Shown: one piece after another, positions 8,629-15,560 of the stretch
Numbering within the stretch: the first letter of the stretch is position 1
Layout of the letters: every line of letters begins with the position of its first letter
NCBI GenBank assembly: GCA_947446925.1
Contig: CANFHU010000008.1
Location: 1 to 64,000 of the forward strand
Direction of reading: 5' to 3'
Length of the DNA: 64,000 bases
From: Flavobacteriia bacterium
GTDB lineage: Bacteria; Bacteroidota; Bacteroidia; Flavobacteriales_D; Crocinitomicaceae
Notes under the pieces: generated by a model
Databases searched by the model: none
The model's input: only the letters and a program-made list of their open reading frames with translations
Told to the model about the DNA's origin: nothing
Translations under genes and position numbers: made by a program

Positions 8629-9807
8629 TTATTCTGGTAATACCGCAAAAAATACATCGTGCTTTTTGTTGAAGTCAATTCCGATTATATTTTTTAGGTT
8701 TATTTTACCTGTAATATAAGCATAATCTTTCCCTTGAAAAGTTTCTTCTTTTTCTAACCAATTAAAAATCTCTAAATTTTCAATGGAAGTGGATCCGGCA
8801 TATATTTTTAATTCAAGATCATTACTGAATTCAAGAGAATCAACTGAATGAGATTTTTTATATTCGTAGGAATAATCAAATTGAAGTGCAGAAATATCGG
8901 ATAAAACAGCACTTGCTGTTGGATAAGCTCCTGCACCTTTCCCTTGGAAAAGTTGTTTGTCCGAAAATAATGCTTCTACTGTTACAGAGTTAAATTCATT
9001 GTTTACGTTGTAGGCAACATTATCTTCTGTAATAAAATGTGGGGATACAAAACCATAAATTTTATTTCCGATTTTTTCTCCGCGGGAGAATAACTTTAAA
9101 CGATATCCTTTTTCAGAAGCATATTTAACATCTTGAGGTTTAATATTTCGAATACCATAATTAAAAATTTGTGCTGGAGTTAAAGTCAATCCAAAAGCAT
9201 GTTTAATTAAGAGTAACAACTTAAATTTAGAATCGTACGCATCCACATCCAGTGTTGGATCTGATTCTGCAAAACCTAATTCGGTTGCCTCTGCCAATGA
9301 AGTCTCGTAATCTTTTCCGTAATTCGTTTGCGTCAAAATATAATTGGTTGTACCATTAACAATTCCCAAAACTCCAGATAGTGAATCATTGTTATAATAT
9401 TCTTCTAAATTTCGGATAATTGGAATAGAACCACCAACAGATGCTTCGTATAACAAGGAAACTTTATTTGCTTTTGCTAATGCTAATAATGTATCCAAGT
9501 TTTCGGCTAACATTTTTTTATTTGCTGTTACTACATGTTTTTTAAGTGCTAATGCCTCAGATACTATTTCAAAAGCAGCCTTTGAATCATCGATTAATTC
9601 TACTACTACATTAATAGTATCGTCCGTCAAAATATCGTTTTTATCATACGAAAAATGATCTTCACTGATACTACGTTTTTTACCTGCACTTTTAACTACG
9701 ATCTTTGCAATACTTGCATCTAATAAGTTGGACTTATTTAAAACGTCGTACAATCCGTTTCCTACGCATCCAAATCCAAAAAGACCAATGTTTAATTTAT
9801 TTCTCAT
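8629..9807 (-). CDS. hom: Homoserine dehydrogenase
   Basis: This 392-aa stand-alone homoserine dehydrogenase reduces aspartate semialdehyde to homoserine. It has a Rossmann motif GFGCVGNG (10-17) and the catalytic-domain signature GIVNGTTNYILTQT, followed by ESDPTLDVDAYDSKFKL. It has no aspartokinase fusion; the last 80 or so residues form a short extra region that could be a degenerate ACT-like domain. Its ATG overlaps the metX stop by 11 bases, so the two are translationally coupled and supply and activate homoserine for methionine. A fused ThrA may exist elsewhere in the genome, with this copy dedicated to methionine; that is inference. Confidence 0.95.
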   Translation of the reverse strand: MRNKLNIGLFGFGCVGNGLYDVLNKSNLLDASIAKIVVKSAGKKRSISEDHFSYDKNDILTDDTINVVVELIDDSKAAFEIVSEALALKKHVVTANKKMLAENLDTLLALAKANKVSLLYEASVGGSIPIIRNLEEYYNNDSLSGVLGIVNGTTNYILTQTNYGKDYETSLAEATELGFAESDPTLDVDAYDSKFKLLLLIKHAFGLTLTPAQIFNYGIRNIKPQDVKYASEKGYRLKLFSRGEKIGNKIYGFVSPHFITEDNVAYNVNNEFNSVTVEALFSDKQLFQGKGAGAYPTASAVLSDISALQFDYSYEYKKSHSVDSLEFSNDLELKIYAGSTSIENLEIFNWLEKEETFQGKDYAYITGKINLKNIIGIDFNKKHDVFFAVLPE

Positions 9808-10822
9808 TTTCGTTATTTAAAAAGTTTATTAATAAGTTTTCTAATGTTTTAGTTTCTACTAAAAATCCATCATGCCCAAATATGGAATCAATAATTTCTA
9901 AACGGGCATTTGGAATATGTTCTGCTAAAAATGCTTGTTCGTTAACTGGAAAAAGTAAATCACTTGAAATTCCAATGACCAACGTTTTGGCTGAAATTGT
10001 GCCAAGTGCTTCTTCTATCGAAGAACGATTTCTTCCGATATTGTGACTATCCATCGCTTTACTTAAATACCAGTAGGAATAAGCATTAAAACGATTCACT
10101 AGTTTTTGTCCTTGATATGCTTGGTATGAACTTGCTTTGAAGTTGTCGGTAAGTTCGTTGGAAGTTTCTGCTTGTGTTTTTAAATACCCTTCATAGGAAC
10201 GATAACTTAACATAGCTATACTTCTAGCGGCTTTGAGTCCCTTGAGTCCTCCTTCTGGAACTTCATGCGTAAATGTCTCGTCTGCTAATAATGTTAATCG
10301 CTGCGATTCGTTAAATGCTATTCCAAAAGGAGAGTGTCTTGCGTTAGTCGCAATCAAAACTAATTTCTCCAGTTTTTCTTTGAGTAAATACGAAAATTCC
10401 TGCGCCTGATGTCCGCCTAAAGAAGAACCAATCAATAAATAAATTTGATTAATTCCGAGTTCTTGTTTTAAAAGTTGATGCGCATGTGCCATGTCTCTTG
10501 GCGTAATTGCAGGAAATTTTAAATATGTATGTGAACTAGGAAGCTCTTCAGATAATGGACCTGTACTTCCGTAACAAGAGCCAATTATATTTGCACAAAC
10601 GATAAAATATTCTGGTTTATCAAACAAATCACCTGCACCAAATAATCCATTCCACCAATCGGAAACATCGGAATTAGCTGTTAGCGCATGACATACCCAT
10701 ATCACTTTTGAAGTAGGAGTGAGGGTGCCAAATGTATGATAACTGATGGAAATACTAGGTAATGATTTACCTGATTCTAAATGGAATTCACCTGCAAAGT
10801 GAAAAGTGTTAAAGTGTTTCAT
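9797..10822 (-). CDS. metX: Homoserine O-acetyltransferase
   Basis: This 341-aa alpha/beta hydrolase activates homoserine with acetyl-CoA (some MetX proteins use succinyl-CoA). The nucleophile elbow GSSLGG holds S134, and D288 (ISSDLLFP) and H317 (FGHDGFLVE) complete the triad. A longer frame opens at a TTG at 10963, but its extra 47 residues are a translation of the SAM-I riboswitch and have no family match. The ATG at 10822 gives MKHFNTFHFAGEF, the usual family start. This is the first gene of the methionine/sulfur operon, so it is directly under the riboswitch. Confidence 0.95.
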   Translation of the reverse strand: MKHFNTFHFAGEFHLESGKSLPSISISYHTFGTLTPTSKVIWVCHALTANSDVSDWWNGLFGAGDLFDKPEYFIVCANIIGSCYGSTGPLSEELPSSHTYLKFPAITPRDMAHAHQLLKQELGINQIYLLIGSSLGGHQAQEFSYLLKEKLEKLVLIATNARHSPFGIAFNESQRLTLLADETFTHEVPEGGLKGLKAARSIAMLSYRSYEGYLKTQAETSNELTDNFKASSYQAYQGQKLVNRFNAYSYWYLSKAMDSHNIGRNRSSIEEALGTISAKTLVIGISSDLLFPVNEQAFLAEHIPNARLEIIDSIFGHDGFLVETKTLENLLINFLNNENEK

Positions 10823-10841
10823 TTTCTTTACATTTATATTC

Positions 10842-10864
10842 TTCCAATACACTATGTATTGAAA
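10842..10864 (-). promoter_or_regulatory. Hairpin between SAM-I aptamer and metX start
   Basis: On the minus-strand RNA, UUUCAAUACA and UGUAUUGGAA pair over 10 bp (one G-U) with a UAG loop. It begins 4 bases after the aptamer core and ends about 20 bases before the metX ATG. No U-run follows, so it is not an intrinsic terminator; it could compete with the aptamer P1 helix. Confidence 0.6.
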
Positions 10865-10966
10865 TCTGGATTTGGCACCGATTTTCCAATCTATCGAGAT
10901 AGACTTACAGTTGGTTGCCAGAGGATCACTGAGCCAGTCTCTCACCTCTTCTTTATAAATCAAGAA
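10860..10966 (-). ncRNA. SAM-I riboswitch (S-box leader)
   Basis: The minus-strand leader of metX carries the S-box hallmarks in order: AAGAGGTGAGAGACTGG (P2 with the kink-turn side), CCTCTGGCAACC, a P3 arm with a TCTAT/ATAGA hairpin (CTCG loop), then GGTGCCAAATCC (10868-10879), the P4/J4-1 signature. These bases form the S-adenosylmethionine pocket in the known class (Rfam SAM-I). High SAM should turn off metX-hom-YeeE/YedE-osmC-metZ. The element lies between the -7 promoter box (10990-10997) and the metX ATG (10822). End points are approximate because helix P1 is weak in this sequence. Confidence 0.93.
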
Positions 10967-10989
10967 TCACTGTGTGACGTTTGATAGTG

Positions 10990-10997
10990 CAAATATA
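10990..10997 (-). promoter_or_regulatory. -7 promoter element for the metX operon
   Basis: TATATTTG matches TAnnTTTG on the minus strand, with a TTG 18 bases further upstream as a plausible -33 element. The start site it predicts lies about 20 bases before the riboswitch aptamer. Confidence 0.7.
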
Positions 10998-11076
10998 TTT
11001 AAATAAATCAATATACAATCAATCTATTTTTATGAATTTAATTTCCTCTAATTCTACCTTATTGCTAGTTCTTTTT

Positions 11077-11084
11077 TATATTTG
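11077..11084 (+). promoter_or_regulatory. -7 promoter element for the Rrf2 gene
   Basis: TATATTTG lies 12 bases before the ATG, so the 5' leader would be very short. It is divergent from the metX promoter, with about 80 bases between the two -7 boxes. Confidence 0.65.
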
Positions 11085-11096
11085 TAAAAAAAAACA

Positions 11097-11546
11097 ATGC
11101 TATCTAAAAAATCCAAATATGCTATCAAAGCATTGATTGCTTTAGCTAAAAATTATGGGAACTCCACACCATTAAGAATTTCTACAATTTCAGAAGAAGA
11201 AAAAATTCCAAGAAAATTTTTAGAGGCAATTTTAGTTGAATTAAGAAATAATGGATTAGTTCATAGTAAAATGGGAGCAAGTGGAGGTTATTATTTGGCA
11301 AAACATCCACAAGAAATAGTGTTAAGTCAGATTATTCGTATTTCTGGTGGACCAATAGCTATGTTGCCTTGTGTTAGTTTGAATTTTTACGAAACATGCG
11401 AAGAGTGTGCAAATGAGGCTACCTGTGGATTGCATGATGTGATGCTTGAGGTACGCGAAGCAACAATACGCATTCTTTCTAAAACAAGTCTTTCAGATAT
11501 GATGGAGCGTGAAGAAAATTTAAGAATGAAATTTGGAGTTAAATAA
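11097..11546 (+). CDS. Rrf2-family transcriptional regulator with four clustered cysteines
   Basis: This 149-aa regulator has an N-terminal winged helix-turn-helix (about 1-60, with AISTISEEEKIPRKFLEAIL-type recognition region and the wing GASGGYYLAK) typical of Rrf2 proteins such as IscR, NsrR and CymR. The sensor loop carries C92, C101, C104 and C110; Rrf2 regulators often use three cysteines in this region to bind an Fe-S cluster. It is transcribed away from the methionine/sulfur operon and is the obvious candidate to control it, sensing Fe-S status, sulfide or cysteine. The regulatory target and ligand are inferred from position. Confidence 0.9.
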   Translation: MLSKKSKYAIKALIALAKNYGNSTPLRISTISEEEKIPRKFLEAILVELRNNGLVHSKMGASGGYYLAKHPQEIVLSQIIRISGGPIAMLPCVSLNFYETCEECANEATCGLHDVMLEVREATIRILSKTSLSDMMEREENLRMKFGVK

Positions 11547-11553
11547 ATTCGAT

Positions 11554-11757
11554 TTAATTTTTCTCCTTCATTTTCCTTAGCCATAAATACAACGAAATCA
11601 TTACAGTGATTCCAAAAAGTATACCTATAATTCCGGCAAATTCTTTGACTTCTTTCCAAAACATTGCACCTAATAATAAGTAGATAGATGCAATCGCTAA
11701 TTTCAAAGGAATCAATTCCCAATTAGTCCAGGTAGTTTTTCGTGTAAAGAAATTCAT
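11554..11757 (-). CDS. Small two-helix membrane protein of unknown function
   Basis: This 67-aa protein has two hydrophobic segments (about 18-34 and 41-58) with a basic C-terminal tail KMKEKN. I do not recognise the family. The frame extends to a TTG at 11766, but the ATG at 11757 is preferred: a CAACTTTG box (close to the -7 consensus) ends 17 bases upstream at 11774-11781. It converges on the Rrf2 gene with 7 bases between the stops. Its two-helix layout and promoter make it likely real. Confidence 0.6.
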   Translation of the reverse strand: MNFFTRKTTWTNWELIPLKLAIASIYLLLGAMFWKEVKEFAGIIGILFGITVMISLYLWLRKMKEKN

Positions 11758-11862
11758 ATCATTCAATTTTAGTCAAAGTTGCGAAGTTTATTCATGGTTA
11801 AAAATGATATAAATTAGCATTTTTTCAATTTTTCATCCAATTTTTGCGTATATTCATGTAGT

Positions 11863-14364
11863 ATGAAGTATTTAGTGTTTAGCATATTTTTAGTTCAAGT
11901 CTTGCTTGCCATGGGACAAAAACACTTGCATTGGAAGTTGTTTCACCCCATTAAAAAAGTGTGGGTAGATGCTGGAACAAATCAAACAGTTCAAGAAGTA
12001 TTGATGGCTGCAGGAGAACTTCCAGATCCCTTTATTGGCGAAAATGAAGCGAAATTTCCATGGATCGAAAATTATACTTGGGAGTTTGAATCTGAATTTC
12101 AATGTTCTCCAGAAGATTTTAAATTTGATTTTTTGGAGATGTATTTCCCAACGTTAGATACGTATGCATCCATCTATATTAATGATAGTTTGGTTAAAAC
12201 AACTGCAAACGCATTTATACCACATTCGGTGCAATTAAAGTCCTACGTAAAAATAGGATTGAATAAAGTGAAAATTGTATTTACACCTCCTGTTTTGTAC
12301 CACAAAAAAAACTATGCAAATCGAGAGGTTACTTATCCAGCTCCAAATGATAATGGTGAAATAGCTGTTGCTCCATTAACACGCAAACCGCAATACCAAT
12401 TTGGTTGGGATTGGGCATTGAGGATGAATACAATTGGTTTCAGAAAACCCATAGAAATTCGAAAATATGATATGAATAGAATTGTTTGGGCTAAAGTAGA
12501 AACAAAAGAAATAAAGGAAAAAGAAGCAGTTCTTACCATTAATCTTAAGTTTGCTGACGAAAGATTTAATAGAAATTCTGTGATATTTATTCAAAGCGAA
12601 TTGTTTTATCAGGATTTTGCTTTAAGGGTAATTAATGGAGAAGCATTTGATACGGTTATTTTGAAGAATCCTAAACTTTGGTGGCCTCGTGGACAAGGGG
12701 AACCATACCTATACCAGGATACATGGAGAGTACTCAATGTTGAAGGTTGGTTCATCGATTCTGTAAAGGTGGAGTTTGGAGTCAGAACAAGCGAACTTAT
12801 TCAAGAAAAAGATTCTGTAGGAACTTCTTATTATTTTAAGATTAATGGTCGCCCGATATTTTGTAAGGGGGCAAACTATATTCCGCAAGATGTGTTTCCA
12901 GCACGCGTTACGGATGAGTCTATTCGAACGATGGTCCAACAAATGAAAGAGGCAAACTTCAATATTGTGCGTGTATGGGGGGGAGGGTATTATCCAGACG
13001 AGGTTTTTTACCAAGAATGCGACCGACAAGGAATTATGGTGTGGCAAGATGTCATGTTTGCCTGTGCGATGTATCCTGGGGATTCTAGTTTTTTGGAAAA
13101 TGTGCGTGAGGAATTATCATACCAAATACCCCGTATAGCAGCACATCCCTCAGTCATACAATTTAATGGAAACAACGAAGTAGATGTTGCTTGGAAATAC
13201 TGGGGGTTCAGACCAAAATATCAGATTACGAATAAACAACAAGCAATCATTGAAGAAAGTTACGATGCCTTATTTAAAAAGTTAATTCCAAGTATAGTTT
13301 CTGATAATACATATGTACCTTATATCCATACATCTCCATTAAGTCATTGGACTCAGTTAGAAGATTTTCCACATGGGACACAGCATTATTGGGGAGTTTG
13401 GCATGGAAAAGATCCGATAGAAGATTTTGGTAAAAAATCGGGACGATTCAATGCAGAATATGGTTTTCAGTCGTTTCCAGAATATAGTACCTTGTTGAAA
13501 TTTAGTGATAAATCGGATTGGGATTTGAATTCCTCCGTGATGAAAAATCACCAAAAAAGTTACGTCGGGAATGGTATGATTAAAAAACATTCTGATATTT
13601 TATTTGGTGAACCAAAAGACTTTACTGAATTTGTCTATTTTTCTCAATTAACTCAAGCAAAAGCGGTGAGTATTGCGATTTCTTCTCATCGCTTGAATGC
13701 CCCAATTTGTATGGGGACCATCTTTTGGCAATTAAATGATTGTTGGCCTGCACCAACTTGGTCTAGTATCGATTATTATGGGAATTGGAAAGCGTTACAA
13801 TACCGCGTCAAACAAGATTTTGAAGATGTTACAGTACTTGAAAAGACAGAACGATTAGGGGAGGAGGAGTTTTATTTTACTTCGGATGCACCAGATAAAT
13901 TTGAGACTGAAATAAAGTATGAGATTTATTCAGTAGCAGGAAATTTATTACATAAAAAATCAAATAAAGTTTCAGTTTATAATGGATTAAAATTAAAAGT
14001 ACATCTAGGAGAGAATTATGATGCTTCTTTACCTTCAAATTATGTAGTGAAATTTACATGGAAGAATGCATTACATGTTTCTCAAGAACGATTGTTTGTA
14101 CATGTGAAAAATAATGCACGATATCAAAAGGCAAAATCACAAGATTTTCAATGGGAGATAAAAGTTGTAGATACTATCCAAAAAACAGCAGTAATTAAAA
14201 TAAATACTTCTAAATTACTCCAAGACCTTTGGTTTTCTTCCTTGAAATTAGGGGTGAAATATAATCGAAATTTCATATCAATTTTACCAGGAAAACATCA
14301 AATTGAAATTTCCTATGAAGGTGATGTCCCCAAAAAAGAAGATTTTATTGTAAATTGGAGGTAA
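11863..14364 (+). CDS. Secreted beta-mannosidase-like glycoside hydrolase (GH2)
   Basis: This 833-aa protein has a signal peptide (about 1-18), a galactose-binding-like N-terminal domain, an immunoglobulin-like domain, then the GH2 TIM barrel. Barrel features are FCKGANYIPQDVFPARV, RVWGGGYYPDEVFY, and the acid/base in NGNNE (E439) and the nucleophile in NAEYGFQSFPE (E532). The set, with VWQDVMFACAMYP, matches beta-mannosidases rather than beta-galactosidases. It should trim beta-mannosyl residues from oligosaccharides in the periplasm. No SusC/SusD or other glycoside hydrolase lies beside it, so it is not part of a polysaccharide-utilisation locus here. A weak -7-like box AATTTTTG lies 16 bases before the ATG. 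Confidence 0.92.
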   Translation: MKYLVFSIFLVQVLLAMGQKHLHWKLFHPIKKVWVDAGTNQTVQEVLMAAGELPDPFIGENEAKFPWIENYTWEFESEFQCSPEDFKFDFLEMYFPTLDTYASIYINDSLVKTTANAFIPHSVQLKSYVKIGLNKVKIVFTPPVLYHKKNYANREVTYPAPNDNGEIAVAPLTRKPQYQFGWDWALRMNTIGFRKPIEIRKYDMNRIVWAKVETKEIKEKEAVLTINLKFADERFNRNSVIFIQSELFYQDFALRVINGEAFDTVILKNPKLWWPRGQGEPYLYQDTWRVLNVEGWFIDSVKVEFGVRTSELIQEKDSVGTSYYFKINGRPIFCKGANYIPQDVFPARVTDESIRTMVQQMKEANFNIVRVWGGGYYPDEVFYQECDRQGIMVWQDVMFACAMYPGDSSFLENVREELSYQIPRIAAHPSVIQFNGNNEVDVAWKYWGFRPKYQITNKQQAIIEESYDALFKKLIPSIVSDNTYVPYIHTSPLSHWTQLEDFPHGTQHYWGVWHGKDPIEDFGKKSGRFNAEYGFQSFPEYSTLLKFSDKSDWDLNSSVMKNHQKSYVGNGMIKKHSDILFGEPKDFTEFVYFSQLTQAKAVSIAISSHRLNAPICMGTIFWQLNDCWPAPTWSSIDYYGNWKALQYRVKQDFEDVTVLEKTERLGEEEFYFTSDAPDKFETEIKYEIYSVAGNLLHKKSNKVSVYNGLKLKVHLGENYDASLPSNYVVKFTWKNALHVSQERLFVHVKNNARYQKAKSQDFQWEIKVVDTIQKTAVIKINTSKLLQDLWFSSLKLGVKYNRNFISILPGKHQIEISYEGDVPKKEDFIVNWR

Positions 14365-14379
14365 TACGTCACTCGTCAC

Positions 14380-15063
14380 TCATTTATATTCTTCCAAAAT
14401 TTTTACTTCACCTGTCTCCACATCGTAAAAAGCGCCAACTAATTCAATTTTTTTAGCCTGAACTAAATCGCGAATTGTTTTACTTCGTTGTAGAATATCT
14501 TTGATAGTATAATGAACACTTTGTTTTGCGGTTTCGATCACAGATTTTTTCTTGGTAGAATGATTTTGAATGGAAGGTTTAATTTGTTCAACCAATTGAG
14601 AAAGATGACCATGTTTAATATCGTCAAGTGCTCCAGTTACTGCTCCACAATGACTATGTCCCATCACTAGAATAACCTTTGCAGTCGATTTATGCACGGT
14701 ATATTCCAAACTGCCTAATACATTTTGATCTTCTAAATTCCCTGCATTTCGAATGACAAAAATATTTCCGATTCCTTGGTCAAAAATGATTTCAGGTGGA
14801 ACACGAGAATCCATGCAAGAAAGGATGACAGCATGTGGTTTGTGTCCATGTTTGGTAAGTTCAATTTGTTCTAAATGATTTATATTGATTAATTTATCTT
14901 GTAAAAAACGTTTGTTACCTGCTAATAATTCATGAATAGATTCCTGTGGAGTATGTGAAATAATCTCATGAAATTTAGGGAGTTGAGTTTTGATGTTTTT
15001 ATTTCGTGAGCAACTTATACAAGAAATAAGTACGAGTGCACAGATAAAAAGCTGTTGAAACAT
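14380..15063 (-). CDS. Beta-class carbonic anhydrase, predicted lipoprotein
   Basis: This 227-aa zinc enzyme interconverts CO2 and bicarbonate. Zinc ligands are C83 (SCMDSR), H136 and C139 (GHSHCG), with D85 and R87 of the conserved catalytic pair. A hydrophobic N-terminus ends in the lipobox LISC (C15), so it should be anchored in the cell envelope rather than cytosolic. The frame opens at a TTG at 15111, but the -7 box TATTTTTG lies inside that extension, so the ATG at 15063 is the start. It is divergent from rpsO and converges on the mannosidase gene 15 bases away. Confidence 0.92.
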   Translation of the reverse strand: MFQQLFICALVLISCISCSRNKNIKTQLPKFHEIISHTPQESIHELLAGNKRFLQDKLININHLEQIELTKHGHKPHAVILSCMDSRVPPEIIFDQGIGNIFVIRNAGNLEDQNVLGSLEYTVHKSTAKVILVMGHSHCGAVTGALDDIKHGHLSQLVEQIKPSIQNHSTKKKSVIETAKQSVHYTIKDILQRSKTIRDLVQAKKIELVGAFYDVETGEVKILEEYK

Positions 15064-15087
15064 GCTAAAATTGATTAGTTTATATTG

Positions 15088-15095
15088 CAAAAATA
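15088..15095 (-). promoter_or_regulatory. -7 promoter element for the carbonic anhydrase gene
   Basis: TATTTTTG on the minus strand, with TTG 20 bases upstream (15116-15118), fits the Bacteroidota -33/-7 spacing. It overlaps the divergent rpsO promoter region. Confidence 0.75.
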
Positions 15096-15127
15096 GATAA
15101 CAATTTTGCAATACTCAATTTTAATTG

Positions 15128-15135
15128 TATATTTG
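15128..15135 (+). promoter_or_regulatory. -7 promoter element for rpsO
   Basis: TATATTTG with TTG at 15106-15108, 19 bases upstream, is a near-ideal promoter of this phylum. The leader to the rpsO ATG is about 40 bases. Confidence 0.8.
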
Positions 15136-15182
15136 CCCCCGTCTAAAGTAGACATACATAAGAATCATTAAATAATATTGGA

Positions 15183-15452
15183 ATGTATTTAGCACCAGAA
15201 AAGAAAACAGAAATCTTCGCAAAGTACGCGGGATCTGAAACAAACACAGGATCTGCAGAAGGTCAAATCGCTTTATTTTCTTACAGAATTTCTCATTTAA
15301 CTGAGCACTTGAAGAAAAATAGAAAAGATTATGGAACACAACGTTCTTTGCAATTATTAGTTGGTAAAAGAAGAAGTCTTTTGGATTACTTGAAAAAGAA
15401 AGAAATTTCTCGTTACCGTGCTATCGTGAAAGAATTAGGATTACGTCGTTAA
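15183..15452 (+). CDS. rpsO: 30S ribosomal protein S15
   Basis: This 89-aa protein is a full-length S15, a primary 16S rRNA-binding protein of the small-subunit platform. It has the four-helix layout and conserved motifs [24 protein letters not shown] and [13 protein letters not shown], ending in ELGLRR. It has its own promoter and is followed by a strong intrinsic terminator, so it is separate from pnp; the rpsO-pnp order is widespread in bacteria. Confidence 0.98.
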   Translation: MYLAPEKKTEIFAKYAGSETNTGSAEGQIALFSYRISHLTEHLKKNRKDYGTQRSLQLLVGKRRSLLDYLKKKEISRYRAIVKELGLRR

Positions 15453-15478
15453 TAACACAGTTATCTTTATAAAGAAAA

Positions 15479-15507
15479 GGCATTTGATAATTCAAATGCC
15501 TTTTTTT
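15479..15507 (+). terminator. Intrinsic terminator after rpsO
   Basis: GGCATTTGA and TCAAATGCC form a 9-bp stem with a TAAT loop, followed directly by seven T. Confidence 0.92.
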
Positions 15508-15560
15508 ATGGAAAAAAGTTGTAAATTCGTTACGCAAAATAAATTGTAAATAAATCAAAT

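Noticed and set aside
10823..10963. N-terminal extension of metX from a TTG at 10963
   Set aside because: The extra 47 codons are the SAM-I riboswitch and its downstream hairpin; the family N-terminus begins at ATG 10822.
14365..14379. Short tandem CGTCACT repeat between the mannosidase and carbonic anhydrase genes
   Set aside because: Two 7-base units only; too short to interpret.
15064..15111. N-terminal extension of the carbonic anhydrase from a TTG
   Set aside because: The -7 promoter box lies inside it, so it would not be transcribed.
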